Assembly (NCBI GenBank): GCA_963728835.1
Contig: CAVSKZ010000002.1
Location: 744,001 to 808,000, forward strand
DNA from: VRUE01 sp963728835
GTDB taxonomy: Bacteria > Actinomycetota > Thermoleophilia > Solirubrobacterales > 70-9
Direction: 5' to 3'
Length of the DNA stretch: 64,000 nucleotides
Numbering within the stretch: the stretch's first letter is position 1; each line of letters starts with the position of its first letter. The notes below the pieces were generated by a model. The model searched no databases. It was not told where the DNA came from and saw nothing but the letters and a program-made list of their open reading frames with translations. Shown one piece after another: positions 45,491 through 55,828 of the stretch. The position numbers and the translations under genes were made by a program.

Positions 45491-45660
45491 TTCCTTCCTT
45501 TCATCCCCTGTTGGCCTTTTCGCCATTGGGGTCGTCAGCTGCGCTCAGTGTGGCACAGTCACAGTGACAGTGACTATTCATATAGTCAAATCAAGCGTTG
45601 TCACTCTGGCCGTTTGGCTGAAGTGAGGTACCGCGTCCGCGCCGGAGGCCTGTACGGCGG

Positions 45661-46284
45661 CTACTTCCGCTTGCGCGGGAGCGTCCTGAAGACGACGTCC
45701 CAGATCGGGGACGAGACGCCGTAGCCGTAGCGGTGATCCTGGAAATGGTGGCGCATGTGCTGCTCGCGCAGGCGCTTGCCGAGCTCGGACGTCGGCACGA
45801 AATGATGGACGTAGTAATGCGTGTAGTCGTAGGCGAGGTAGCCGAAGATGAAGCCGCCGAAGAGCGGATAGGCCGCCGGGGTCCCGAATATCAGCGTGAA
45901 AGCCAAGAAGAAGAGCGCCGCGAGGGGGATCGCCACCGCGGGGGGCATCACCAGGCGCAGCTTGTCGTTCGGGTGGTCGTGGTGGATTCCGTGGATGATG
46001 AAGTGCATGCGGCGGCCGAACGCGTTGTCGGGCTGCCAGTGGAAGACGAGGCGGTGCAGCCAGTACTCGGTCAGGGTCCAGATCGCGATTCCGCCGAGGC
46101 TCAGCCCGATAAGCGCGAGCGCTCCGTAGCCGCCATCCGCGCCCAGCCACTCCATGACGACGACGACCGGCACGAAGACGATCGCCGGGATCGACGGGTG
46201 CACTCGGGAGAAGAAATTGAGGAATTCGCTCTCGAACAGCTGGGGGGAGTCCGCGAGCTTCTGGGTCCGGCTCTGGGAGTCCAT
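45661..46284 (-). CDS. fatty-acid hydroxylase / sterol desaturase family protein
   Basis: 207 residues with four hydrophobic segments and the di-iron histidine clusters HRLVFHW, HGIHHDHP, HYYVHH and HMRHHF, matching the fatty-acid 2-hydroxylase (SCS7-like) subgroup. It probably hydroxylates membrane acyl chains. Start MDSQSRTQK at 46284 is chosen, because the residues encoded upstream are not membrane-like and are unlike the family. Confidence 0.85.
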   Translation of the reverse strand: MDSQSRTQKLADSPQLFESEFLNFFSRVHPSIPAIVFVPVVVVMEWLGADGGYGALALIGLSLGGIAIWTLTEYWLHRLVFHWQPDNAFGRRMHFIIHGIHHDHPNDKLRLVMPPAVAIPLAALFFLAFTLIFGTPAAYPLFGGFIFGYLAYDYTHYYVHHFVPTSELGKRLREQHMRHHFQDHRYGYGVSSPIWDVVFRTLPRKRK

Positions 46285-46423
46285 CGGCAAATCCCATGGT
46301 AGCGAGGGGAACGCCCGCTTTCCGCAAGACGCGGGGAAGCTGTGACGAGACTGTGTCAAAGATGTGGCGCTTTGCGGAAATGAGGCTCGCGAGAGGCGCA
46401 CGACGGTGGCAGTATCGGCCGCC

Positions 46424-46612
46424 GTGCCGCGCAAGAAAAAGCAACCCAGCTGCGAAGACTGCTACTTCCACAAGAACCTCCTCTGCGCTTTGGATCTGGA
46501 GGAGCCCTGCACGACCTTTCGGCCCGACCGGCCCGAGGGTCTCGTTCCGCCGAGGCAGCCCGTGCTCTTGATGCGGCCTCCGCGCTGGGCGTCCCAGACT
46601 CAGCCTGCGTGA
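46424..46612 (+). CDS. small four-cysteine protein
   Basis: 62 residues from GTG 46424. A basic start (PRKKKQPS) is followed by C-x2-C-x6-C-x7-C (CEDCYFHKNLLC...PC), a possible zinc or Fe-S knot, and a Pro/Arg-rich tail. Family not recognised. An alternative GTG six codons earlier exists. Divergent from the fatty-acid hydroxylase. Confidence 0.55.
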   Translation: MPRKKKQPSCEDCYFHKNLLCALDLEEPCTTFRPDRPEGLVPPRQPVLLMRPPRWASQTQPA

Positions 46613-46667
46613 CGTTCTAGGCGCGGCGGGACCCGCGAGTAGCCGGTCTGGCTAATGTTTGGCCCGA

Positions 46668-47063
46668 ATGCCGGAGCGGGACCTATATGCCTGGGCACGG
46701 ACCACGTACGTCAGCCGCAGGAGCAGGGGGTTTACCCCGAACGTGGACGTGTATTACTGCGGCGATCCGCAGCAGGCTGTCGTAAAGGTCGACCTCTCGG
46801 GGGTGGAGCTGTCCGCCGTCGGAATCGAGATCTCTGGGCGGCAGCTGGCGATCGTCGGGGAACGGCCGGTGCAGGAGACCGAGGGGCGGGTCTACCAGCA
46901 GGTCGAGATCCCCTCGGGACCGTTTCGGCGCATCGTCGAGCTGCAGGTCGACGTCGACGCCGAGCGGGCCACGGCGACCTACGAGGATGGCGTTCTGCGG
47001 ATCGAACTGCCGCTGCGCGACCCGGCGGAGACCACTCGCAGGGTCCCGATCGGGAGGGACTAG
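46668..47063 (+). CDS. Hsp20/alpha-crystallin small heat-shock protein
   Basis: 131 residues with the alpha-crystallin beta-sandwich: NVDVYYCGDPQQAVVKVDL at the start of the domain, IEISGRQLAIVGER, and the closing ATYEDGVLRIELPL. It holds unfolding proteins. Start ATG 46668 lies 9 nt after TAATGT. lon begins 25 nt downstream, giving a holdase-protease quality-control pair. Confidence 0.92.
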   Translation: MPERDLYAWARTTYVSRRSRGFTPNVDVYYCGDPQQAVVKVDLSGVELSAVGIEISGRQLAIVGERPVQETEGRVYQQVEIPSGPFRRIVELQVDVDAERATATYEDGVLRIELPLRDPAETTRRVPIGRD

Positions 47064-47088
47064 TGGGTCTCGACGAGAGGCGGCACTG

Positions 47089-49478
<2,390 letters not shown>

Positions 49479-49480
49479 GG

Positions 49481-51022
49481 ATGGAGACCGCCGGCGCGCT
49501 CGGCAGGGGCGGCCTGTCGACCTATCTGGAGGTGGCGCTGGAGAAGGTGCGCTCGCGCTCGCGCACCTTCTGGATCGTCGCCGGGCTTACCGTCGCCGCG
49601 GCGGTGCTCCGCTTCGCGACCCTTGGCCTGCAGAGCTATCACCACGACGAGATCGTCACCGCCAGCCGCGTCCTGCGCGGCAGCTTCTGGCACGCGATGG
49701 ACGCGGTCGGGTTCAGCGAGTCGGCCCCGCCGCTCTACTACGCCGCCGCCTGGCTCTGGACCCAGGCGACCGGGACGGGCGAGGTCGGCCTGCGCTCGTT
49801 CTCGGCGCTGGCCGGCGTCGCCACCGTCCCAGTCGCCTTCCTCGTCGGCGCCGAGCTTCGCGGGCGGGCGACCGGGATCCTCGCCGCGGCCCTCGTCGCG
49901 GTCAACCCGATGCTGGTCTGGTACTCGCAGGAGGCGCGCGCCTACGCCCTGCTCACCCTGCTCACCTCGCTCTCGCTGCTCTACTTCGTGCGCGGCCTCG
50001 AGCACGGGCGCCGCCGCGACCTCACGCTCTGGGGCCTGGTCTCGGGCCTCGCCCTGGCGACCCACTACTTCGCGGTCTTCCCGATCGCCGCCGAGGCGGC
50101 CTGGCTGCTCCACCGCCGGCGCCGGGAGGCGGCTCGCGGCGCCGGCGTCCTCGCCGCCTTCGGCCTCGCCCTGGCGCCGCTGGCGATTCACCAGATGTCC
50201 TACGGCCACGCCGAGTGGATCTCGAACTTCACGCTCGGGCACCGCCTCTGGGAGATGGGGGTGACCTTCACCGTCGGCGAGATCGGCGACGTCATCGCCC
50301 GACCCGAGCGGCCGCTGCTGGCGCTGGTGCCGGTGGCCGCGATCGCGGCGTCGCTCTTCCTCCTCGCCTGGCGGGGAAGCCGCGCCGAGCGGCGCGCGAC
50401 CCGGCTGCCGCTGGCGGTCGCAGCGGCGACCGTCGGGATCCCGCTTGCGCTCGCCCTGCTGGACCCCGGCAAGGACTACGTCCTGGCTCGCAACCTGCTG
50501 CCGGCCCTGCTGCCCCTGCTGGTCGTGGTCGCGATCGGGCTAACCCTGCGCCGCGCCCGCCGCGCCGGCGCGGTCGTGGGCGCCGTGCTGGTTGCCTACT
50601 CGCTCGGCTTCTCGGTCTTGGCCGGCCTCACCCCGGCCCTGCAGCGTCCCGACTGGAAGGCCGTCGCGTCCGCCCTGGGCGAGCCCGACACGCCGCGGGC
50701 GATGGTCACCTGGACGATCGGAGAGGCCTCGCTCCGCTACTACCTCTCGACCGGCTCCCTGCAGGCCCGGGCCTCCGAAGGCTTCGAGTGGTGGGTGGGA
50801 GAGGTCGACTTCGTCTCCGACGGCCCCGCCCCCCCGCCGGCGCGGCAGCTGCTCGGCCCGGGCTTCAGGCAGGCCGGGTACGAGCGGGTGGGGCGCCTCT
50901 ATGTGCGCCGCTATGTGCGCACCGGACCGGGGTTGGTGCCGCTGCGATTGCGAGCCCTGCGCAGCGCCGACCTCAACTTCCGCACTAATGGCGTACTGCT
51001 CGACGGCGTCAGCGTCCAGTGA
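49481..51022 (+). CDS. GT39-like membrane glycosyltransferase
   Basis: 513 residues, 9-11 spans. The GT-C signature is visible: LQSYHHDEIVTASRVLRG (conserved acidic loop after the first span), SAPPLYYAAAWLWTQATG, and MLVWYSQEARAYALLTLLT, the R-Y-A/S pattern common in lipid-linked sugar transferases. It probably glycosylates secreted proteins or envelope lipids. The start is only 2 nt after the lon stop, so it shares the transcript although the functional link is unclear. Confidence 0.82.
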   Translation: METAGALGRGGLSTYLEVALEKVRSRSRTFWIVAGLTVAAAVLRFATLGLQSYHHDEIVTASRVLRGSFWHAMDAVGFSESAPPLYYAAAWLWTQATGTGEVGLRSFSALAGVATVPVAFLVGAELRGRATGILAAALVAVNPMLVWYSQEARAYALLTLLTSLSLLYFVRGLEHGRRRDLTLWGLVSGLALATHYFAVFPIAAEAAWLLHRRRREAARGAGVLAAFGLALAPLAIHQMSYGHAEWISNFTLGHRLWEMGVTFTVGEIGDVIARPERPLLALVPVAAIAASLFLLAWRGSRAERRATRLPLAVAAATVGIPLALALLDPGKDYVLARNLLPALLPLLVVVAIGLTLRRARRAGAVVGAVLVAYSLGFSVLAGLTPALQRPDWKAVASALGEPDTPRAMVTWTIGEASLRYYLSTGSLQARASEGFEWWVGEVDFVSDGPAPPPARQLLGPGFRQAGYERVGRLYVRRYVRTGPGLVPLRLRALRSADLNFRTNGVLLDGVSVQ

Positions 51023-51101
51023 CGGTGGGGCCTTCGACCACACCGCCACTGGGGCGTTGTGGTTATCCTGGCCTGAACCATAGGACCAGCGAGGAGAAGG
51101 T

Positions 51102-51527
51102 ATGAGCAAGACACGGACCAGCCAGGCCGCCGACCTCTATTCGACCGCGCGGGACAACCCCTACGTTCAGCGCTTGATCGAAGACGAAGAACTGCGCGAC
51201 AGCCTCAAGAAGGCGTTCGACTCCGCGCGCAACGCGTACTCGCGTGCGAGCGGCAACGGCGGCGCCGTCAAGGCCGTGACCAGCGACAAGAAGGTCCAGA
51301 AGGACCTGCGCACGGCGGCGGAGAGCCTGCGCGACGCCTCCGAGCAGCTGCGCGCGCCGAAGAAGCGCAGGAAGGGCAAGCTCGGCCGTCTCGTCCTCCT
51401 CGCCCTGGTGGGCGCCGGGCTGGCGCTGATTTTCAGCGAGGACGCTCGCAAGACCGTCCTGGACTCCCTCTTCGGCGCCGAGGAGGAGTTCGAGTACACC
51501 AGTACGACTTCGATAAACGGCTCCTGA
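51102..51527 (+). CDS. single-span membrane protein with a coiled-coil N-terminus
   Basis: 141 residues with a clear GAGGAGAAGG ribosome site. Residues 1-90 are charged and helical (DSLKKAFDSARNAYSRASG, DKKVQKDLRTAAESLRDASE), followed by basic KKRRKGK, one membrane span (LGRLVLLALVGAGLALIF) and an acidic tail. A cytoplasmic N-terminus is predicted from the positive-inside rule. Family not recognised. Confidence 0.65.
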   Translation: MSKTRTSQAADLYSTARDNPYVQRLIEDEELRDSLKKAFDSARNAYSRASGNGGAVKAVTSDKKVQKDLRTAAESLRDASEQLRAPKKRRKGKLGRLVLLALVGAGLALIFSEDARKTVLDSLFGAEEEFEYTSTTSINGS

Positions 51528-51577
51528 TTTCGCATCCCGCTGGGCTTCCCGGCCGCGGCACTCCATAGACTGACCCA

Positions 51578-52186
51578 ATGGAGGCTGCAACAAAAGAGCG
51601 TGAGCTGAGCGGCGAGAAGGCTCAGCGCATCGTCGACGCGATGCGCGTCAGCGTCGCCAAGCGCGGCGCGGCCGGCTCGACCTTCGAGCACGTCGCCCGT
51701 GAGGCCGGCGTCAGCCGCGGCCTCCTCCACTATTACTTCGGGACCAAGGAGCGCCTCCTGGTCGAGGTCGTGCGCCGCGACGCCGAGATCCGGATCGCCC
51801 GCCTCGACGAGCCCCTCGCCAAGGCCGAGACCGTCGACGACGTGATCGACGTCCTCGTCGCCAGCCTGATGGACCTGATCGAGAACGAGCCGGCCTTCTT
51901 CCTCCTCCTCTACGAGCTCTTCAGCGCCGGTCGCCGCAATCCCGAGATCCAGCACGAGGTAGGCCAGCTCTTCGAGCTGACCCGCTCCCACGTGGCGGAT
52001 GTCCTCAAGGCGAAGGAGCGCGAGGGAGTGCTCAGCCTCCGCTTCGACGCCGAGGCGATCGTCTCCTACCTCTTCGCCGTCGGCGACGGCTTCGCCCTGC
52101 AGGCCCTCTCTGACCCGAGCCGCGACAACAGCGGCGCCCTCGCCGCCGGCGCCGCCTCTGCGCGGTACCTGCTGGTCAGCGAGTAG
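51578..52186 (+). CDS. TetR-family transcriptional regulator
   Basis: 202 residues. N-terminal HTH is typical: RIVDAMRVSVAKRGAAGSTF, then HVAREAGVSRGLLHYYFGTK. The C-terminal ligand/dimer domain is all helical. Start ATG 51578 lies 6 nt after TAGACT. A palindrome 31 bp after its stop recurs partly in front of the MmpL gene at 55829, so it probably represses that exporter; a mobile island now separates them. Confidence 0.9.
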   Translation: MEAATKERELSGEKAQRIVDAMRVSVAKRGAAGSTFEHVAREAGVSRGLLHYYFGTKERLLVEVVRRDAEIRIARLDEPLAKAETVDDVIDVLVASLMDLIENEPAFFLLLYELFSAGRRNPEIQHEVGQLFELTRSHVADVLKAKEREGVLSLRFDAEAIVSYLFAVGDGFALQALSDPSRDNSGALAAGAASARYLLVSE

Positions 52187-52217
52187 CCGGCGCGTTCGTC
52201 GGACATAGTCCGCGCCA

Positions 52218-52237
52218 GGCGTGAGCGTCCTCACGCC
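52218..52237. promoter_or_regulatory. candidate TetR operator
   Basis: GGCGTGAGCGTCCTCACGCC, 8-bp perfect inverted arms around CGTC, just after the tetR-type gene. The first 17 bases recur at 55771-55787 upstream of the MmpL exporter. Part of it coincides with the end of the mobile island, so its role as operator versus island boundary cannot be separated by inspection. Confidence 0.45.
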
Positions 52238-52303
52238 TATCCCTTCTGTGTAGAAGCTCGGGACGGCTAGGCCGTGGCTGAGCGCCCCTCAGAGCGCTAT
52301 CGC

Positions 52304-53080
52304 TCAGGTGCCCTCAAAGAATGGCTCGAACGCGCTGAGTACCTGCGCGACTTTGGGGCCGATCCCATCGAGTATCCAGTCGATTCGGCCAGCTTCTTCA
52401 AGCTGCATGAAGAAGGCCGTTTTCATCTCGAACTCCGATTTGACCTTTCCCTCGGGGCTGATGATCTGGGCGGTCTCCGATTTCGAGCTGGTTACGAACG
52501 CCCATCCTGGCGTGCCATAAGGAAGGCTCTGCTCCACCATTCCCGCTTTACCGAGGAGGAGCGCGAGTTCTTTGTGCTTGTCTTGGTTCGAAAGCTCCCG
52601 CAGCGATTCAAGCGGGGGTTTCAGCGCCGGTGGATCGGTAGGCAACTCATCGTTGTACGGCTGGAAGTTGTGGATCAACTGCCGCTCGTCGCTGCCGATA
52701 TCAGCGAGCTTCGCGCTGTCGAAGGACCAGAACTCCGGCCCGGTGGTTATCGGGAAGGAGGTTTGGCGAGCCGGTTGACGTTTTTTCCCGAGCTGCCGGA
52801 GATTAAGTCGCGCAAGCTCCCACGCCAGGTAGTCAAGGGACGCGCGATAGCTCTGCACGATGTCCCCGACCAGCAGAGGCCAGTGCCACGGAGGTTCCAA
52901 CCGATCCTGCGGAATCTCGTCCGGCATCTTGATGTCGAGATAACCCCGCAGAGAGTCCGGATCGGAAGGGTCCCCAAAGAAGTCGGAGGTTTCACGCTGA
53001 AGCGTGTCCAGATTGACCTTCGCCCAGCGCAACTTCTTCCAAGCGCCCTCTAGAGGATGGGCTGAATCCTCTTCTCCCAT
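52304..53080 (-). CDS. hypothetical passenger protein
   Basis: 258 residues, soluble. A motif series is visible: LVGDIVQSYRASLDYLAWEL, TSFPI, IHNFQPYND, LRELSNQDKHKELAL. I have seen this pattern in uncharacterised accessory-genome proteins but cannot name the domain. The minus frame is preferred over the long plus-strand frame across it because of this organised helical pattern and because it diverges cleanly from the transposase. Function unknown; an accessory or defence role is only a guess. Confidence 0.55.
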   Translation of the reverse strand: MGEEDSAHPLEGAWKKLRWAKVNLDTLQRETSDFFGDPSDPDSLRGYLDIKMPDEIPQDRLEPPWHWPLLVGDIVQSYRASLDYLAWELARLNLRQLGKKRQPARQTSFPITTGPEFWSFDSAKLADIGSDERQLIHNFQPYNDELPTDPPALKPPLESLRELSNQDKHKELALLLGKAGMVEQSLPYGTPGWAFVTSSKSETAQIISPEGKVKSEFEMKTAFFMQLEEAGRIDWILDGIGPKVAQVLSAFEPFFEGT

Positions 53081-53111
53081 TCAGGGAAGACTATGGCGCT
53101 GTCGATTTGTA

Positions 53112-53151
53112 TGTCAAGCCGCTTGACAAATGCTTCTCTGTCAAGTAGCTT
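53112..53151 (+). promoter_or_regulatory. transposase promoter with an overlapping inverted repeat
   Basis: TTGACA (53123-53128), 17-bp spacer, TAGCTT (53146-53151), then 6 nt to ATG: the best consensus promoter in the window. An inverted repeat TGTCAAG/CTTGACA (53112-53128) covers the -35, and a third TGTCAAG (53139-53145) abuts the -10, suggesting a repressor array. Confidence 0.65.
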
Positions 53152-53157
53152 TACACC

Positions 53158-54108
53158 ATGCCCCCGGCCAACCGCCACAAACCGAAGCGAGCCAAGTCCT
53201 CGCACTCGGACTACTCGGTCACCGAGTTCCTGCGGGACTTCCCCGACGACAACGCCTGCCTAGAGCACCTTTGGCGGACCCGCCACTCCCCTGACGGCGA
53301 ACACGCGCACTGCCCGCGCTGCGACGCCGAGAAGGTCTTCAAGCGCTACGCGACCAAGCAGCAGCGCCAGTCGTGGACCTGCACGGCCTGCGGGCACCAC
53401 GTCCATCCCACGGCCGGGACGATCTTCCATCGCTCCTCGACCTCGCTGCGGCTGTGGTTCCACGCGATGTATCTCATGACGAGCACTCGCTGCGGCATAT
53501 CTGCCAAGCAGCTAGAGCGGGAGCTTGGGGTCCATTACAAGACCGCCTGGCGCATGTTCAACAAGATTCGCAACGAGCTGATGGCCGAGGACGAGGCACG
53601 CACGCAGCCGCTCTCGGGCGACGTGGAGGTTGACGAGACCTCCTGGGGCGGCAAGGCCCGCAAGCGGATGAACTACGCCGAAGCCGCAAAGTTCCGCGAA
53701 TCCAAGGCGACGGTCCTCGGCATGGTCGAGCGCGGCGGGCGCGTGCGCCTGCGGGTGATTGAGTCCCGCCGCGGCGAGCCGCTTAGTGGAGCCGTGCGAG
53801 CCAACGTCAACCCGGACTCGTTCATCTTCACCGACGACTGGATGGCCTACAGGCCGCTCTCCCGCGAGTTCGCGGGTCATAGCGTCATCAACCACTCCTC
53901 CGGCTCCTACGTGGTCGGAGAGATCCATACGAACACGATCGAGGGCTTCTTCGGCAACATGAAGACCGGGATGCGGGGTGCCTACAAGGCGGTCTCCCAG
54001 AAGTGGCTCCAGTCCTATCTGGACGAGTACGCCTGGCGCTACAACCACCGGACCTACGAGCCGCGCTCGATGTTCCATGCCCTGCTTGATGAGGCGGCAA
54101 GGCGATGA
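53158..54108 (+). CDS. IS1595-family (ISXO2-like) transposase
   Basis: 316 residues. N-terminal zinc ribbon (CPRCDAEKVFKRY ... WTCTACGHHVHPTAG), then the DDE-type core: D in GDVEVDETSWGGKARKR, D in IFTDDWMAYRPL, and the terminal HTNTIEGFFGNMKTGMRGAY with E/N in place of the last acidic residue, as in the IS1595 group. The sequence appears intact, so it may be active. Its stop overlaps the next small gene (ATGA). Confidence 0.92.
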   Translation: MPPANRHKPKRAKSSHSDYSVTEFLRDFPDDNACLEHLWRTRHSPDGEHAHCPRCDAEKVFKRYATKQQRQSWTCTACGHHVHPTAGTIFHRSSTSLRLWFHAMYLMTSTRCGISAKQLERELGVHYKTAWRMFNKIRNELMAEDEARTQPLSGDVEVDETSWGGKARKRMNYAEAAKFRESKATVLGMVERGGRVRLRVIESRRGEPLSGAVRANVNPDSFIFTDDWMAYRPLSREFAGHSVINHSSGSYVVGEIHTNTIEGFFGNMKTGMRGAYKAVSQKWLQSYLDEYAWRYNHRTYEPRSMFHALLDEAARR

Positions 54109-54311
54109 GCGAGCAGGCCAACATCCTGCGAGGCATCCGCAGCGCCGCCAAACGCCGCGAGAAAGCAGACGCGGCCAAGCGCGAGGCGACCGACGACCTA
54201 CGCCGCTACTGCGAGGCAGCGCGCAAAGCCAGGGTGCCGATCACCCAGATTGCTTCTGAGGCCGGTCTTTCCCGCCAGGGCGTTTACGACCTGCTGGCGG
54301 AGCGACCTTAG
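54105..54311 (+). CDS. small helix-turn-helix protein coupled to the transposase
   Basis: 68 residues: a basic helical N-terminus (SAAKRREKADAAKREATDDL) followed by a resolvase-like HTH (PITQIASEAGLSRQGVYDLL). Start overlaps the transposase stop by 4 nt. It may help transposition or regulate it; too short for independent catalysis. Confidence 0.65.
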   Translation: MSEQANILRGIRSAAKRREKADAAKREATDDLRRYCEAARKARVPITQIASEAGLSRQGVYDLLAERP

Positions 54312-54402
54312 CCAGGTTGGCGTCGAAGTCACCTTTGGTCGGGACGGGGATCTTAAGCCCTTTCTCCGTCCTCTGCTTGCCCTTCGCTGGATGCTTAGGC
54401 AT
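54241..54402 (-). CDS. possible 53-residue basic protein
   Basis: Minus-strand frame beginning MPKHPAKGKQRTEKG and containing IPVPTKGDFDANLAKV, a pattern typical of small conserved accessory proteins, then a basic tail. It overlaps the preceding plus-strand HTH gene antisense by 71 nt, so at most one may be the main product there. Confidence 0.4.
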   Translation of the reverse strand: MPKHPAKGKQRTEKGLKIPVPTKGDFDANLAKVAPPAGRKRPGGKDRPQKQSG

Positions 54403-54421
54403 GGGGATGGCCTGAGTAGCG

Positions 54422-54583
54422 CTAGCTACCCTGGCGAAGCTGCTTAAACGCGCGATCGATGACGTTCGTTGACCGCTCTGCGGCTCGATTCAGCCTCTGC
54501 CCGCGACTATTAGCTTGCTTGACTGCCGCCTGATTTCGCTTAAGCGTCCGTTCAACGCGCTGGTTTATCTGCTCTTGCGTCAT
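54422..54583 (-). CDS. possible 53-residue helical protein
   Basis: Minus-strand ATG 54583 with AGGAG 6 nt upstream. The product is polar and helical, rich in Gln, Arg and Asn (TQEQINQRVERTLKRNQ, then RGQRLNRAAERS). It precedes the 54402 frame by 19 nt, so the two could be cotranscribed. No family recognised. Confidence 0.4.
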   Translation of the reverse strand: MTQEQINQRVERTLKRNQAAVKQANSRGQRLNRAAERSTNVIDRAFKQLRQGS

Positions 54584-54643
54584 GCGTGCTCCTATCAAGG
54601 ATAGACCTATTTAGAAGGGGCATCGGATGGGATTTCCCAAGCT

Positions 54644-55117
54644 TTACCCATCGTCGAGCATGTTGTGAAGCTGCTCGATCAGTTCGTCTGACTCCTCTAG
54701 GCGCTCCGTTAGCTCGGCAACTTCCTCCTGCCCGGCCAAGGCAGCCTGTCGCCAAAAGTCCACCTGGCCTTCGATCTCGCTCACGGCAGTCTCCGAAATC
54801 TCGAAAGGACCGGCCCGCCGGAGCCATTCTCCGTTCTTCATGCGGATGCCAGTGGAGATCACGATGAATAGACCGCCAAACGCGAGGACCGCCGCGGCCG
54901 AGACGAGCAAGAGCCGAGCCGCCCAGACCACGGCTCGGTTGTCGAACACGTTGTCTATGAAGTCGGGATTCGTAGTTGAGGGCAGGTCAGCCGGATAGAG
55001 GCCCTTGACGAGCAGCACAACCCCTGCAACGCAGGCGATGATGAACAGCAAGGCAAACGCCGTGCTGAGCGGCCCGTTGCTGCTCTGCTCGGCTTTCGCC
55101 TCTTCAGGTTCTCCCAT
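54644..55117 (-). CDS. two-span membrane protein with a C-terminal coiled coil
   Basis: 157 residues. Spans at about 19-38 (AFALLFIIACVAGVVLLV) and 68-90 (LLLVSAAAVLAFGGLFIVI), then an acidic coiled coil (GQEEVAELTERLEESDELI). The start abuts the XRE gene stop with no gap, so it is coexpressed with that regulator. Function unknown; possibly an effector of the island cassette. Confidence 0.6.
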   Translation of the reverse strand: MGEPEEAKAEQSSNGPLSTAFALLFIIACVAGVVLLVKGLYPADLPSTTNPDFIDNVFDNRAVVWAARLLLVSAAAVLAFGGLFIVISTGIRMKNGEWLRRAGPFEISETAVSEIEGQVDFWRQAALAGQEEVAELTERLEESDELIEQLHNMLDDG

Positions 55118-55393
55118 CTAACCGACCCTACTTTCACTCGCAGACGACCGAAAACTGCCGAGACGGGCTTCCCCTGGCTCCCAGATGATCCCCTTGAAAA
55201 GCCTTCCAGGGTCGATCTCCATCGCCCCGGCGAGCTTGGCGACGGTATCGACGCGGGCATGCCTTAGCCCTCGCTCAAGCTGGCTTATCTCCGTGCGGTG
55301 AACCGAGGCCCGGAAGGCCAGCTCGTCCTGCGATAGGTCGGCCAGCCTCCGCTCCCGTTTCAGGTTGTCTCCGAAGCGCTCTGCGACGTTCAC
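55118..55393 (-). CDS. XRE-family helix-turn-helix regulator
   Basis: 91 residues from GTG 55393. Standard Cro/CI HTH: NLKRERRLADLSQDELAFRA, SVHRTEISQLERGLRHAR, VDTVAKLAGAMEIDPGRLF. The start overlaps the preceding stop (GTGA) and the gene ends directly at the membrane-protein start, so it sits in the middle of a tight three-gene cassette. Confidence 0.82.
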   Translation of the reverse strand: MNVAERFGDNLKRERRLADLSQDELAFRASVHRTEISQLERGLRHARVDTVAKLAGAMEIDPGRLFKGIIWEPGEARLGSFRSSASESRVG

Positions 55394-55644
55394 GAGAGTT
55401 CCAGCCAGTCGAAGTGCCGGGCGGCGAGGGTCGGTAGCACGTAGTCGCCCTCGCACCAGACGAGATCGACAACGTCCAAGCTCCAGATTGCGCGATCCAG
55501 GGCGTCGCCACCGCCGACTGCGGTCTTTAGCCCCTCTCTCGTCAACTGCGCCGGGAATTCGTGGAGGAGAAGCGAGAGCACGGCGCGTTGCGTCGGCTTC
55601 TCCTGGCGCTCGTCAGCCGAGCACTGGCTAGGGTGGGCTTGCAT
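55390..55644 (-). CDS. small winged-helix-like protein
   Basis: 84 residues. AVLSLLLHEFPAQLTREGL followed by DALDRAIWSLDVVDLVWCEG and a final hydrophobic/acidic strand suggest a compact winged helix. First gene of the minus-strand cassette; overlaps the XRE gene by 4 nt. The 106 bp upstream, to the island end, hold no recognisable promoter. Confidence 0.6.
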   Translation of the reverse strand: MQAHPSQCSADERQEKPTQRAVLSLLLHEFPAQLTREGLKTAVGGGDALDRAIWSLDVVDLVWCEGDYVLPTLAARHFDWLELS

Positions 55645-55828
55645 CGGAAGGTTCCGCCTTTCGGTGCCACGGCCCCCGGCTGTTCCACCAGCGCGGGGGT
55701 CATTTGTTTGGACTGAGGCGGGAAGCTAGGCCGCGAAACGGCTGGAAATCGCTTCTACAGAGAAGGGATAGGCGTGAGCGTCCTCACAGACAACCGCGTT
55801 TCGCTGCGAAAAGCTGGCCGTCCAGCCA

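Larger units (their letters stand above)
52230..55778. mobile_element. 3.5-kb IS1595-type island with passenger genes
   Basis: Bounded by 28-bp inverted repeats, 52230-52257 and 55751-55778, with one mismatch (unit begins CTCACGCCTATCCC and ends GTAGAAGC). Depending on where the tip is placed, the flanking direct repeat is CGTC or the 17-bp GGCGTGAGCGTCCTCAC. Inside are a transposase with ISXO2/IS1595 features, a small HTH gene, two short antisense-strand ORFs, a three-gene regulator/membrane cassette and a hypothetical gene. Codon use is visibly less GC-biased than in the flanking genes. IS1595-group elements are known to carry passenger genes. Confidence 0.7.

Noticed and set aside
52274..53053. 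259-codon plus-strand frame antisense to the passenger gene
   Set aside because: Although long, it has no recognisable motif or plausible start context; the opposite strand shows an organised pattern and a clean divergent position relative to the transposase.
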